A stretch of 64,000 nt of DNA from Cystobasidium ongulense (GCA_022835595.1 BQUP01000002.1:2032534-2096533); one strand, 5' to 3'; positions 1 through 15,123 are shown, counted from the stretch's first letter. Translations and numbers: made by a program. Notes: a model not told the origin generated them from the letters alone.

Positions 1-53
1 GGCAGAAGAGAAGGCTCGACTTCGTCTTCGGAAGGAGGAGAAGCTCCCTGCAT
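1..53 (-). CDS. possible 5' end of a gene leaving the window
   Basis: On the minus strand an ATG at 53-51 opens a frame that stays open to the window edge (about 17 codons, beginning MQGASPPSEDEVE). The DNA upstream of it (60-500) is purine-rich on the plus strand, so pyrimidine-rich on the minus strand, as many fungal promoters are. The piece is too short to recognise a family, and an open stretch this short can occur by chance. Confidence 0.25.
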   Translation of the reverse strand, partial: MQGASPPSEDEVEPSLL

Positions 54-2521
54 GGAGGCCCCTCTGTGTGTATGAAGGAGTCGATGAGGCAAGCAGAGTG
101 GTTGGTCAGAAAGAAAGAGAGAAGAGCGGGATAAATCGAAATAAACCCAGGACGCCGCGTACTTATAAGCCAAACTGGGAAACCCACAAGTTCAGACGCG
201 CTTAGCTCGTCAGCCTGACAGGAAGCAGCGAAGATCTTTGACAGGACAGTGCAAGAGCCTGCAGCTCTTTCTGAGAGGAAGCTAGGTAAATGATTGCTGA
301 TTGACAGGAGGGCTTTTACAAATCTTCATTGATCCTACTGACTATAGCTAAGCAACGGGCGTGGTAGGAGAGTAGCCTGAGTGATTGTGAGGTGGTAGTA
401 TGAGGACTGGAATGAAGGAGGATAGAACGAGAAGCTAGTGTGCTACTTGTGTGTGAAAGGATAATAGAACAAGCAGGTTGAAGAGAGCGTGTGGGAATAG
501 AAGAAAGGTGAAAAATTCAGATGAATCACTGGGGGCGTCAAGCCCATCGGGTGAAGTTCGTCATGCGGGAAGGAAGAAGGTTCACGAAGCGTAGGAGTAG
601 AGCAAGATGAGGAAGGAAAGAAAGGGAAGGGAGGGGACGGGAATCCTGCATCTCATCGGTTGCGTCCAGACAATGCAGCATCATGAACATGCCAAAACAC
701 GAACAAGATGAAACATTTATACGGGAAAACTGGGGAGGCATGTACGACTTTGCAAGATAGTTTCAATAACTTTCACTATTGTACTTTTGCACGATCCAAA
801 AACCCAGTCATCAACAGACAGCAGCTTAGGAAAAGTAGTTCGTTCAATTCATCCTTTTCAAAGGATGAAAAGGATGAAAACTGATATCTACCTTCGCTGA
901 GTATCCCACTAGCCAAGTTCAAGGACTTTCATGATCGCCCTACTTCTTTCATTCCCCTATATATTTCCTCCCGGAAATAAGGCTGGTATTTGTTTATGTC
1001 TAGTCACTCTCCACCTTATGCTGAACGCCTTGAACTACAAGTCAATGCGATAATATGTGAGAGTTTCAGGTATCTTGGAGTGATGGCTGTGGAAATTGTT
1101 TGACCAAATTTTCCTACCGAGCTGTGTATACAAAAGGACTATGGTCCCATCGGTAACCGCCTAATGTGAGCTGAAGCCATGTTCTTTTGACCCGAGCTAG
1201 ACTTCCGTGGGATGGGAGAAAACGAGCATAGGGAAGAGGAAGAGGAAGAGACGACGAGTCTGACACAAGAACTGAGGAGCATTTAAGCTATTTATCCAAC
1301 GTTCGCTAGATGCAGTATAAGTTTTATACTGGTAGTGTGGGAAATAGACGAGCAACCAGTCACTTCTTATGTATAAAGGAGTCTATTGAAGGGCTGAAAC
1401 AAAGTCAGATCCTCAAATGACGATCCTGTGATGTGAAGAAGGATGTTGATGATGAGAGCAGGATTGGGGTGGGTGCAGAGAAGTGACTGATAACGAGAAC
1501 ACCTATTACAGGTTCAAGGAAGTACTTTTCCGAGTGCAAGAGGAAGGGATGGAAAAACGACCGAATTCGTGAAGTTCCTAGATCTCACTTCCCTCGAAAG
1601 AAACGATCATGCCGATTGTCGACTCTTAAAGTGACTTTCAAGTGAAACGTTCCCTACCCAATTTCCAGAACACCAACGACCTTTTCCTATCTCGAAACTT
1701 GATTGAGATGAAAGCGAAGTGTGTATGTGTGGAAGGGCGAAACGACGGGTATTCGAGTCAAAATGACTATACTCTTGTCGTTCTCCGAATAGTCTTGAAT
1801 ATACCACTTCGTAGGATCTCCTAAACCCTTTGAACACGTGTGTTGACTTTATTCGGGCTGGTTTCGATTGATAACCATGGACAGTGATGGGGCCGTCATT
1901 CGTTACTGTTGGACTTCGAGTGCCATTGTCCGTATAGCTCTGAACGAGGATCCATCACTGAAGGGGACAACCACCCTCTTGGAGTGCTGCGACTACCACC
2001 CCATCACACGCATTCACCTACCCGTTCACACGCGTCGATGGCAATGACGGCGTTTGATGAGAAGAGGAGGATGAGAGAGAGAGCGGCCAGGATAGCCCAC
2101 CAAGAGAGCTGAAGTGCAGGCAGACGATGTTTCCACCATCTTCTGTCCTTCACCTGGATTGGGAGAGACAAGCAGGGTGGAAGGAAGGAAGTCGACGAAT
2201 GTGGCCGATGCATGGTGTGTGTCTGTGCAGCAATGGACGGGCTTTGTCCAGCGAGCAAGGACGGAGGGAAGGCTGAGACTGGCGAGCGAGCGAGTGAGTG
2301 CGTGAGTGGTGGCCATCGAGTGTATCAGTGTGTCATGGTATCTTGTTGCTCGTTGCATGCATGTAGCATGGGATTGCAATATGAATGTGGTGAGAGAGCA
2401 AGCCGGCCTTGTAGAGAGAGCTTGGACATGATGGCGCATCTTGACCTTCATGCGACACATGCATCCAGCACACCCAGCGAGTGGTACAATCACAATGGCA
2501 TGACCTTTCCTTGCACCATCC
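54..2521. other. long gene-free region upstream of GUP1
   Basis: No convincing coding sequence is seen in about 2.4 kb. It contains GGAAGA-rich purine tracts (for example 1227-1243), a short inverted repeat around 1314-1332 (arms AGTATAA/TTATACT) and a small tandem AAGGATGAA repeat near 860. Overlapping short open frames at 2000-2500 lie in several registers on both strands and show no family signature. The region probably holds the GUP1 promoter and, if the minus-strand start at 53 is real, a divergent promoter. Confidence 0.5.
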
Positions 2522-5080
2522 ATGGCTCACTCGACTGGCAATGACCTCGAAATGAACGACATCGCCCACTCGGACCGTCCTGCACGCGATCACGACGACG
2601 ACGACGACGACCACAATATCGACAATGCTGCACATCCACTGCTCGCAGACGGTACAGGCTACATGATCAACACTGACAAGAAGCACTCCGCCCCACTCCG
2701 TCGCCAACTCTGCCCTGCTGGAATCGCATCCTTGACTGTCCATATACCAGACGCGATCAAGGATACAAAGCGCCAACTCTCTGGAACACCGTCGTCTAAA
2801 TCAACCAGCAAGCCTTCAAGATGGAATACTCTGGAGTTCTACTGCTATTATATCATCGTAGCCGTGTATCTCATATTGATGGTCAGGGCCGCTGTCCGGC
2901 TAAGTGATGGTGAGTACTGCTTCAACACTGGTCGACTACTTGTACTGATATGCGAACAATTCGTAGCTACCCATCCAAATTATTGGATATTCGAAAAACG
3001 CCTCTCTGATGGATGGATACTCGGGCGCAAGGTGGTGAGCAAATCCCAATGTTCCGTCTTTCGTGTCGCCTCAGTCAGGCTGATGAACTCGCTCCTCTTC
3101 TTCTCTAGGACAACACAGATCCCCAATTCCGCACTTTTAGGAATGGTCTGCCATCTCTACTAGGTCTAGCAACTGCATACCTCTCCGCATCATACGCGTA
3201 TTCCTTCTATCTTTCTCGTAAAAAGCGCAATGCACCCATACCACCTTCAACGCCCAACTTGAGCACGCCATATAAACGAATTCCCTTCCTCGTCACAAGC
3301 TCACTGGTCATTCTATTCATTCTGCATGGTATCTCGGCATTCAAGATTATCTTCCTCCTATACTTGAATTATACATTGCATTCTTGGACTGGTAATAGTC
3401 AAATAACACCATATGCGATTTGGGGTTTCAATATCTCTATGCTGTTCGGTAATGAGATCTTTGGAGGGTATCAGATAGGTGCTATACTTCCACAGTTAGC
3501 ACTCTTAGTAAGTATCCAAGTCTCTATAAATTGTGTTAGGGGACTTCTAGGGACTTCTACCTGACAATCATGGTATGAGCAGGACAAGCGCTTCTCTGGC
3601 CTCATACCTCGTTGGCACGTGACCTTCAATATTTCAATGCTACGAATGGTATCATTCAGTCTAGATTGGTACTGGGCTCGTAAACGGACGAACGAGGTAC
3701 GTCCTCGTCCATCTCTGTTTCAGACACTGGCTCGGGAAGAATTCTCACATCTCCACTGCTTGCCGCTGATATAGAAAGGAACGATAAACCTCCAAGACTA
3801 TACCTGGCAAAATTATCTAGCCTATGTACTCTATCCACCACTCTATATCGCAGGTCCAATAATAACCTTCAACTCATTCATTAATCAAGTTAAGAAGCGC
3901 GCGTCAATTCCAAAACGAGATATTATGACATACGCAATTCGTTTTTTTATATGTTGGCTTACAATGGAAATTTTATTGCATTATATTTATGTAGTTGCTA
4001 TTAAAGATTCTTGGGCTACTTTTTATGATACGAATGGAAGTCTAGTCAAACAATTAGCTTGGGAAGGGGATTCACCTTTTGAACTTGCTATGATTAGTTT
4101 TTGGAATTTAATTGTCATGTGGTTGAAGGTGAGCTATTTTCTTCCCCCTCTTGTCCTTTACGCCAATGCTGGAGCATCAAAGAACTGATTGCAAATGGGG
4201 TTCATTCCACATATGCTCACACAGCTACTACTACCATGGCGGTTCTTCAGACTTTGGTCTTTAATGGATGGTATAGACCCACCTGAAAACATGATTCGAT
4301 GCGTGTGGAACAATTATTCAATCAAAGGTTTCTGGAGAAGTTGGCATCGTTCTTTCAATCTTTGGTTAATCAGGTAAAATGACCTACCTTACCTTGTGCA
4401 GATATTTTGCACCTGTTCCCCGAATCCAGCTAAATCTTGACTTTTTTTTTTTATTCAATATTAGATACCTCTATGTACCAATCGCAAGCTCGACTAATGC
4501 CATATTAGCTACCCTTATAGTGTTCACTTTTGTGGCTCTATGGCATGATCTATCACTTCATCTACTGGCATGGGGATGGCTCATCACGCTATTCGTCCTC
4601 CCTGAAATGCTAGCAGTAAAAGCAATTCCGGAACAAAAGGTATGTTGACGCTCTACAAGCCTTTGTATCCAACTCAAGAATTCTCAACTGACTATTATGC
4701 GTTGGCAAAACAGTACGGTAATCGACCTTGGTATAGACGTTTAGCAGTTTTCGGAGCATTATGCAATATTTTCTTAATGGTAATCGCAAATACAATAGGT
4801 TTCGTATTAGGAATAGATAATACCTTAATCTTTCTAAAACAAGTTTTTGGAACTTGGCAAGGATCTTTATTCGTCATTCAAGCATGTATTGGATCATTTG
4901 CGGCTGTTCAAATCATGTTTGAATATAGGTGAGTGAATTCCCTTCTTCGTTACGAGTTTGTTGTTCCCAGTCTGCTCGGGTTGAATTTGATTTCGTGCTC
5001 CTAATCTTGTTTCACAAAATTCTCTTTTGTACAACAACAGGGAAGAAGAACTGCGTCACGGAATAGTCCGCAAATGCTAG
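2522..5080 (+). CDS. GUP1: MBOAT O-acyltransferase, GPI-anchor remodelling protein
   Basis: This is an ER multi-pass acyltransferase of the MBOAT family. In yeast, Gup1 adds a very long acyl chain to the lyso-PI moiety of GPI anchors. The start at 2522 opens an acidic N-terminus with a run of Asp, followed by hydrophobic segments. Recognisable blocks in order are [43 protein letters not shown] (about 3800-3855), and the catalytic region [20 protein letters not shown] followed by FVALWHDL with the conserved His (about 4330-4560). At least six short introns break the gene, for example after 2910 (GTGAGT) and at 4921-5040. The last exon ends HGIVRKC with a TAG at 5078-5080. The gene converges on GPI16, whose stop lies only 4 bp away. 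Family assignment is firm; minor exon edges are inferred. Confidence 0.92.
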
Positions 5081-5084
5081 TCTG

Positions 5085-7317
5085 TCAACTTAGACTACGA
5101 CAATCATCATCTGCCCTCTTGTTATTTGAAGCCTCTCTCGCATGGCCATTCGATCCAAGCACTTCTCGTTGCCCTATTGCATCCTTTTCAACAAGAGCTG
5201 GCGCCTTGGCGGTCTCTCGCATATCCACCAGCATCCACGTTCTAGTCATCATATTGAAGACGCTACCGAAGAAAAGAGCAATGACGGTACCTAGACAGCG
5301 GAGATGCAAGAGTTAGCTAGCAAGAAGCCTTACGGAAAACATGCGAGACTTACAAGTCAAGATAATGACATTATATGGCATTGAAAAATCCGGTTCTGGC
5401 ATATCGAGTAGTGTAGAAGTGGTATAGATGCGCCTACCGGTGCCATTTTCTTCCTTTGGAAGTATGATACCTGAAGGAACGTCAAAGCCACGTGCTGGAT
5501 CTGGTGGATAGTCCGTATAGCGGAGATATGCTCTATCTACATCTATCATGATGCGTACGATACTGTGAGGCGGTACAGCTAGATTGGCTTCTATGAGGGT
5601 TGGTCGCCCCCGAGTATGCGCTTGGCGATATAACATGTTTTTGAATATTTGATCTGAAATACGCAGAGAAGTAGGATTAGTCGCATTACGAGCGTGAAAA
5701 TGTAAGGTTTGTTGTAAAGAATGAACGTACTGTCTGGTATTTGCTGATTGTCTACCGTCACTCGCAAAGAATGCATGTATACCTTGATCCAAGCTGGCCA
5801 TTCTTCAAGCCATGTCACATTCTTTGGAGAATTCTCAGTATTCCAGATCGCAATGCCAAGAACGGCTCTTTCGAGTCCATAGCCTGTATTGATGCGTTCA
5901 GCGTATATTGAAGCTGGAATGTATGATTTGGCTGTATAGTCAAATTGTTTCAGTACCAGCTTTCATGAAACTGGAAGTGGTATGTTTGGAGTGGCAACTT
6001 ACGGAATTCAAAGCCTTCTGGTCGCATGACTGGCCAGTTCATATGCAAAGAAAGCGGCAAGGGCACTTCGTGAAGATGAACAGTGTCAGCAGCTTCTCCA
6101 TCACTACATCCATGTTCGGGTGCATGCCTACTCACTCGCATTTACATCGTAGAGAGCACTTGAATCAGTTGGCAATTGTATTTCTGAAGTCTTCGGTTCG
6201 AGTGAATAACCCTTTTCTTCATCTTCATTGCTTAGATCGACTTGTATACGACTTGAGCTTGCGACTGGGCAAGAATGTTTGATAGGTCGCCCAAAGAGGT
6301 TTTGAAAAGACCAATCTGAGAGGAAAGTTGGTCAATATTGTGTTAATCCTGTTACTCCCGGTCTGGCTGTAGGTAGAGCGCTTACCTCGCCGCCTTTGAC
6401 TGCCCGCTGATAATGTCATCCTGACTGGATCTTGAACCACTTCCATACTAAGCTTGATAGTCAAAGCACCACTCTCTATATCTTTCGTGATATGTACGAT
6501 AAGTCTTTGCCAATTTGCATCGAATAGTTTGTGTGGGTTAAGTAATTCCGCCAGGCCAGCTGCCGCGCGGCAAGGTAACAAACTGATGAAAGGAGTAAGA
6601 TTCTCCGTGCATGGCCTTTCTAGAGGTAGTAGAGCATGGAAGAAAGGTTGTCCTTCTGATGCTGAGTTCAAAGGTGTGAAAGTCTCTGTTGGTGAGACTG
6701 TTTTCTTCTCGTCTAGCTTGTTCAGACTTGAGCAGAAGAGGCCACCGAGCGCGTTTGTGAGACCTTTCCACTTCTTTTCGATGGATCTGGGTTGAAATGC
6801 GAGTCAGTATGTATACGGGTCTTGTTGTCAGCTACACGTGATATGAGAGAAGCACATACTCGTCATTGTCGCCTTTGAAATTGCTCAACCAAGCATAGAT
6901 TTCTCCTCCTGACGGTGAACCATCGCCTGCAGTCTCTCCCCATCGTGTATAGTCCCATCGACCAGCTGTCAAGCTGAGGTAGACCTCTTCCACATCGAAT
7001 GAGCGTATGATTGCCGAAAGCGAGCGAGGGAGTAGGCTTGTCTGGTAGGCTGCGGGCAAGAGTAAAGACTCAGCAAGGTGGATTAGTAGTATATGATGCT
7101 TCAAACGCGTACATGCTATGCCTTGATCCACTTGCAGACCCTCCCAACGCGCATGAGATCCAGTCGTTGTGAATTCGAAGCGAGACAGGACCTTTCCGTC
7201 AGGCAGAGGGCGGATGTAGAGGTGTTCTTGAAAGTCTTCGTCGTCTACTTGCAGGCTGTTGACGGTGCATAGACTGGCCAGCAGCAAGCTGAGCGACGCT
7301 GCATTCACCCATCTCAT
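5085..7317 (-). CDS. GPI16: GPI transamidase subunit Gpi16 / PIG-T
   Basis: Gpi16 (PIG-T) is the large luminal subunit of the ER GPI transamidase, which transfers preformed GPI anchors to proteins. The start at 7317 gives a signal peptide (MRWVNAASLSLLLASLC) followed by the family block DFQEHLYIRPLPDGKVLSRFEF. Further blocks are SLTAGRWDYTRWGE and GGEIYAWLSN (about 6880-6990), TRRIYTTSTLLD-like sequence near 5420, and a C-terminal membrane span beginning MPYNVIILTC that continues across an intron into TVIALFFGSVFNMMTRTW (about 5230-5400). Several introns are present, including one of about 64 nt at 7060-7120 within the first long open frame. The stop codon is at 5087-5085. The upstream side (7318-7740) is shared with the maltase gene. 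Confidence 0.9.
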
Positions 7318-7740
7318 GGCATGGATGCGACGCTGTGCTGATTGTCGTCGGTGGTCAGCGCAGAGGAGAGCTGCAAAGGTTGGGACTCGAGCGACGCCAT
7401 CCCCTCGTCAGCTTGGATCAGTCTGTAAGGCTGTAGAATGTCGTCCACGAAGGCCCAGTCCTTGCTCTGTGCCTCGTACGTGGTGTTCACGTCCATCCAT
7501 GCAGGCGATCACCTCTACATGACCGCAATGTAGCGCATACAGCACATCGACAGCTGAGCAAGGTCTAGATAGGGTCTACGGCTGTCTGAGAACTACTCCT
7601 CCTATCAAGCTTTATTATCTATGGCAACAGTTTCCCAAGTGCAATCGCCACCGTCATCACAAGCGGCTTTTGTAGAAAGAAAGAGCTGTCAACGTCGGAG
7701 CAGCATCCACAGCTCACCTTGAAGCTATATCGCGAAGAAC
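7318..7740. promoter_or_regulatory. divergent intergenic region between GPI16 and the maltase gene
   Basis: This 423-bp gap lies between two divergent start codons and must contain both promoters and 5' UTRs. No coding signal and no clear TATA box were found. Confidence 0.5.
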
Positions 7741-10219
<2,479 letters not shown>

Positions 10220-10386
10220 AAAGGTTGTATCCGCTACCCTAATATCATTCGAAAGAAATACGTGTTCGGGAGGTATCCTCGCCCTTGCAAGACGCTCTTT
10301 CTTGTTCCTATGTTGCAATTATCCGCTAGATTTCCGTCAATTCGATCTCGCTTAGGTATTTGTCTTGCTCAGGTCACTTGCGCTGA

Positions 10387-11713
10387 TTAGTTGCGATTCG
10401 TACCCACACTCTGCTCTTTCCACTCATGGCAGTCCTTCAAGGAGGTCTCGAGGGAGGAGCTAACGAACTTGTATGCATCGTCCTGTTTCAATATCAATGA
10501 ATGATATCAGGTCGTAGCCTGAACTCAAGGGATCGAGTCGCAGCTCACACCAATAGGCAATCTCTTGGGTAACGGTTTTCTTGCCTCGAGTAGCGATATG
10601 ATTCTTTCAGCAGCTTTGTTAATATCTCCTGGCTGGTTACCACTCTTGGCATTGAAGTTTTTCGTCCATGTATGCGGACCTTCGTAGTCTGGGATTTGGT
10701 TTGCTGGAATAATCATGTTCCCTGACGAAGCCACGGATGTAGCGAATGCTCCAAGCTAAAATGAAGCGGCTTTTAACTCGTTGATCTTCCTGCAGGAGCT
10801 CGCAGTCAACTTACTTGTATAGCGGTTACGTTGATACCGAATGGAGCAAGCTCTTTCTGCCAAGTGCCGCTGAGGCCTGTTATCAACCTGCATTAGCCTC
10901 AGAGCCTAGCGTCAGGAAGAGACCCGTCTCGACTTACTGTCAACTGCGGCTTTTGCTGCACAGTAAACACCTGCTCCCGGAATATCGATTGAAGCCCCCT
11001 TTTGTGGACAGACGACGCATAAGAAGAGCTCGATGGGTCAAGAGGTTGTAACGTGCGTACCATTGAGCTTATGTTGATAATATTTCCTGTCCCTTGCTGG
11101 CGTAAGTACGGTAGAAAGGCCGTCGTGAGGTTGATGGCTGTACTGGCATGCGCGATGGTCAGTAAGCTCATCGACAAGACTCAACAGCCGTCACGTACTT
11201 GCGAACACAAGCGTCGAAAACTGCTCAAAAGTTTCTTGCTCGCTAGTTGACAGCGGATAGCTTCAGTGCACTGACTTTAGCAATTTGCCCATAGTCTGCA
11301 ACAAGCTCACCTAGCTTCTTCTATAGCCCCGCCGAGGAGATAGCCGGCATTGTTGATGAGGACCTAGTTGTTGAGTTACTTAGCGTCTTCATAGCAATCC
11401 AGGACAAGCGTGGTCTTACATCGATTCGGCCGCTACAACACGTTGTCAGTGCAGTAATTTGCCACGTTCAGAGTGCTGTTACCTACTAAATGTTCCAAGC
11501 TTGTTTGGCGAAGGTTTTCAGGTCATCTCTTGGAGCATTAACATCAAGCTTCAAGACAGAAGCACCTTTCTCTTCAAGGTCCTGTATAGTCTCTAGCTTT
11601 CTTCCAGTTGCGATAACGCGGTGGCCGTGGGAAAGTGCTTTCTCTGCGAATGCACGGCCCAGGCCAGTGGAGCAGCCTGTAATGAGGAAGACGGCACGCT
11701 CAGGAAGAGGCAT
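10387..11713 (-). CDS. short-chain dehydrogenase/reductase
   Basis: This is a classical SDR, an NAD(P)-dependent oxidoreductase with a Rossmann fold. The start at 11713 gives MPLPERAVFLITG followed by the cofactor motif TGCSTGLG. Later exons carry NIINISS (the catalytic Ser strand, about 11070) and VYCAAK, which supplies the YxxxK active site (about 10960). The C-terminal exon after an intron at about 10470-10545 reads DDAYKFVSSSLET and ends at a TAA at 10389-10387. At least six introns interrupt the gene. An in-frame ATG exists further upstream (11818) but adds residues atypical of the family. The substrate is unknown. Its 3' end faces the maltase 3' end, about 170 bp away. Confidence 0.85.
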
Positions 11714-12306
11714 AGCTACTGAAATGCACGTTAAATGGATTGAGATGCTGCAGAGAAGACTGAAGGGCGCGACACCCGACCGGCTTCTACGGACTTGATC
11801 GGTTCCTGTTGAAATCACACCATCGATGAGATTGCTGATAAGAGGAAGAGTATGCTCAGTGAAAGCAGTCTATAATGCATTCAGTCTGAAGGGAGACTGA
11901 AGAGAAGCATCCCGCTTGCTCGAAGTCCCAAAGTGCGGCGGATTGGAAGGAAGCTAAGCCGTGCAAGCTGACAGCAATGCTGCACAGAGGATTTCGAAGT
12001 ATGAGTTAGGATATCAACAACGGCATTGTACATGTGCCTAAAAGCCACCGAAACTCCGAAGCTTTCACCAAGTCAATTTAAAGCTTGGAAGAAAACGGTT
12101 CTGGTAATGCTATCATGGCCGAAGTTAAGACTGGAACGGTTCTTATGCTACAAGGGTTTATATTCTCTGACGCACTACATCAACCCGCTGAATAAAACAT
12201 TGGCTCCTCACAGTATAAGCGGAGACAGCCTCGTTTACAAGGCAAATCTATCTGGTCAATTCAAGTGCACATATGCGACCTATCAACGTATACTGCAATC
12301 TTGTAC
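11714..12306. other. intergenic region upstream of the SDR gene
   Basis: About 590 bp between the SDR start and the 3' end of the PRELI gene. A 112-codon plus-strand open frame at 12026-12364 overlaps the PRELI 3' end and has no family signature. Nothing else is seen. Confidence 0.4.
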
Positions 12307-13505
12307 CTATCCATGCCTGGACCATTGCCAAACCCAGCTTTTGGACTTTCTGACTTCAGGCTGAGATGGTTCTTCATCCTGCTTGGGGATATTCTGATCT
12401 TGGTCCGCAGATTGCAGAGGCGAATCGCCCAAGCGAGAAGAAGGCGTAATAGCTTTGGGAGGGGGATGGACTATTTCTTCCTTTTCGACTTCTCGCATAT
12501 GTAGACGCCAACGGAAGAGACGAGCTCTTATGTTTGAAAGGCGTTCACTTGCGTTCTGTACGGTAACTGCACGTTTCTCCCTAAACCACTCTGTATATGT
12601 CTGTCCAGTGACAGCAGCTTGCTCAGGGGGATTTGGATCTGGCAAAAAGCGTTCTTTATCTCTATCATCGAAACCGTGTCCTGAGAAGCCGGATCCTAGT
12701 TCTTCCCAACGAGTGAGAGATTCTCCGATGGCAGGACCTAGCATCGCACTGAGAGGTGGGGCGGTACCTTCCAGAAGCGTTGCATGGAGAGTTGCGTTCT
12801 TCAAAAGGTCGATTATGCGGTGTATCTGATTGCGAGATCGTTCGACCGACAGCTTGTACCTGTTTATACTGAAAACCTCGATGCGTGATTGAAGTATGGA
12901 GAAGCCCACGCTTGATGTTGCCCGAGCATCCGTGTCGAAGTGTGTTCTGCGGATGTCATCGGATCAGTCCAAGAATACATCTTTTAGCCCTTGCACTCCT
13001 CCTCTTCTCACATTTCAGGCTCCTTTGCGACATCCGAGTAGATGAAGAGATCTTCCTGCAGATCCATCACATGGCGATGATCCAAGTTTCTCGTCATGAC
13101 AACAGCTTCATTTCCTTCGAGATCCACACAGCTTCTCTCGAATATCCAAGCTTCGGTCTTGCCGAGTATAGACTTTGGGAACCATTTCGGTAAAGCAGAA
13201 GCTGCTCCACGTTTCAAGATGATCCGGTCGGTGTACAGACAGCCTGATTGCAGCGAGACTTGACGCGAGACGACATCCACGCTGACGATGTGTGGAGTGA
13301 GTGGATTAGGATAGCGGAGTGTGAATGCGAGGACTGCTGTCGCGAACGAGGAGCTGCGAGTTGTGGTCATATTTCAGCATGATGGATGTTGTTAGAATCT
13401 ACTACCCAGCTAGATGCGTGTATCCTCGAGGAACAGCATGCAAGACTGGACAGGCAGAGCGTACACTCACTCGTATCGACGGTAGTGCTGCCATGACTCG
13501 GGCAT
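12307..13505 (-). CDS. PRELI/MSF1 domain phospholipid-transfer protein (UPS family)
   Basis: PRELI/UPS proteins shuttle phosphatidic acid or phosphatidylserine across the mitochondrial intermembrane space together with Mdm35. The signature SSFATAVLAFTLRYPNPLTPHIVSVD is split over about 13290-13350. It is followed by LPKWFPKSILGKTEAWIFE and MTRNLDHRHVM (about 13070-13180), all typical of the family. After a further exon the C-terminal part (12307-12870) is charged and ends WVWQWSRHG, which is longer than yeast Ups1. The start is uncertain. An ATG at 13370 gives a short N-terminus. A 35-nt exon at 13505-13471 (MPESWQHYRRY) with a GTGAGT donor splices in frame to an acceptor before the SSFATAV block and fits the family length better. 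It lies upstream of the SDR gene on the same strand. Confidence 0.85.
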
Positions 13506-13709
13506 TCAAGCGCATTCGTGTTCGCCTGGCTGTCAAGGCTCGTCCATCCACAGACGGGCGAAGTGAAGAAGAAGAAGTTGGAATGAGCAAGACAAGCAGG
13601 ACGGCGTAAAGGCGAGGATTTCGTCGCATCATGAGTGATTGATACAGCTACATTAACGAGTGTAACAACAAGATACTGCTAGTCCACCTGAACATCATGA
13701 TTCGCACTT

Positions 13710-14523
13710 CTATTGCCCTTCCAGCTCGTCAATCTTCGTCTCCAATTCAGCTTCACGCTCTTTCAACGAGTCGAGCTCCATTTCCAGCGTAAGGTTGGCA
13801 ATCTCCAGCTGGACATTCCCAGACACCAACGTCGACCACTTTGTCTCCAGCGACGACAGCTGCTCGCCGACTTGTAGCTGTTTCAATAATTGATGATTGC
13901 CAAAAGGTTGATCGAAAGCATTAGCAGTGTATTCAGGTGTGCAAGGCAGCAGCAGGCAGCATGCAACATACCTGATTAGCCTTGCGTGATCTGTTCAAGT
14001 CCTCTGTCTGCTTCACAATCTCCTCCTTCCGCCTCTGCAGTCGCTCAATCTCCTTCTCAAGCAGAAAGTTGTTCGTTCTCCAGGCGTTTGCGCCATACTT
14101 GTTGAGCAGTTCCAAGTTGCCTAATCTGATTTTTTGGTGTTCTAGCTGACTAGCCGCATTGTTGGTCGCCTTGTTCCATGCCTCCAAAGGCGCACTCGCC
14201 GGCGGGACAGGCAGAGTATAGCGCACACTGTCTAGCCCTCCCTTTGCCTTTGCTTTGCTTTGTAGACGCTTGATTTCGGCAGCGAGAAAGGCGTTATCTG
14301 AGAAGAGCGGTGGTAATTCTGCTGGTAGACGAGTTGACAGCGCTTCCTTGTCTTCGTTTGTCATCTGGGCCAGCTCGTCGGCAATCTCCTGCTCGAGGCG
14401 GTCACGGAGGCCTATCCTTCGTCCATCAGCATCGCTCGAGCTTGTACTGCATGCAACTCGACGCTCACCATCCTCCTTGTCTATGATAGTGTCGTAGTAC
14501 GGCAAACTATCAATCTCAGCCAT
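13710..14523 (-). CDS. pre-mRNA splicing factor SPF27 / BCAS2 (Cwf7)
   Basis: SPF27 is a small coiled-coil subunit of the Prp19 (NineTeen) spliceosomal complex. The start at 14523 reads MAEIDSLPYYDTIID, the family N-terminus. An intron at about 14410-14465 follows KEDG, then GLRDRLEQEIADELA continues. The middle part has PLEAWNKATNNAASQLEHQ and LLNKYGANAWRTNNFLLE. A second intron around 13890-13970 leads to a final exon with heptad-like GEQLSSLETKWSTLV and KEREAELETKIDELEGQ, stopping at 13712-13710. The length (about 220 residues) matches the family. Confidence 0.9.
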
Positions 14524-15123
14524 GGTTGCGAGTATTTGTGTTGCATCGAGTATAAGGACGGTACTTTGCCATCAAGCGGATGTAGAGAGATTTGCCACTG
14601 ACCCGAAATAACGGTTTCTACGAGCTACAACAGCACACTTCGCATACTTCGAGTGTGAATGGTTGCCGAGCATCTCCAGAAGCGGGACTGCGCTGCTTCG
14701 TCAGGCCAAGTGGGTCTGGGACAACTTGTGTGACTGTTTACCGCCTTCTGCATCAGGCTCGAAAAGGCACCATACAAGACCGTATCATAGGCAGCATCTC
14801 CGTCACGTACATTTGAGAATGTACTCGCTTTGACGAGTCATCTTGCCTGTCTTGGAGAAGAGGAAGAAGTCATACTGTATCACAGAAAAGGCTGAATCAG
14901 ATCTTGCTCACGTTCAAACGGAAATCCAGGGAAACGTTTCCAAGACATGTACAGGAGCGTGCGCGTGCCTGACCATGTACCTGTGTCTTTATTCGGGATG
15001 GCTGACAAGAGGAAAGTGCAAGGGCTCTTCTTCGACCGCCATATTACATGATAGCAAGAATTCTTATAAGCGAAATTGCGAATGTCGTTGCAGGACAGAA
15101 GCGACAAGGACACGATGATCTCT
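14524..15123. other. intergenic region between SPF27 and GCD11
   Basis: About 600 bp upstream of SPF27 and downstream of GCD11, both on the minus strand. Only short frames without family features are present. It presumably holds the SPF27 promoter and the GCD11 3' UTR. Confidence 0.4.

Noticed and set aside
2004-2776. Several overlapping open frames on both strands upstream of and across the GUP1 start
   Set aside because: They overlap each other in different registers, lack family features and partly cover the GUP1 coding start.
12026-12364. 112-codon plus-strand frame between the SDR and PRELI genes
   Set aside because: It overlaps the PRELI 3' coding end on the opposite strand and has no recognisable features.
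13402-13632. Minus-strand frame starting MMRRNPRLYAVLLVLLIP that looks like a signal peptide
   Set aside because: It overlaps the proposed first exon and intron of the PRELI gene in another frame, has no downstream domain, and cannot splice in frame into the PRELI core.
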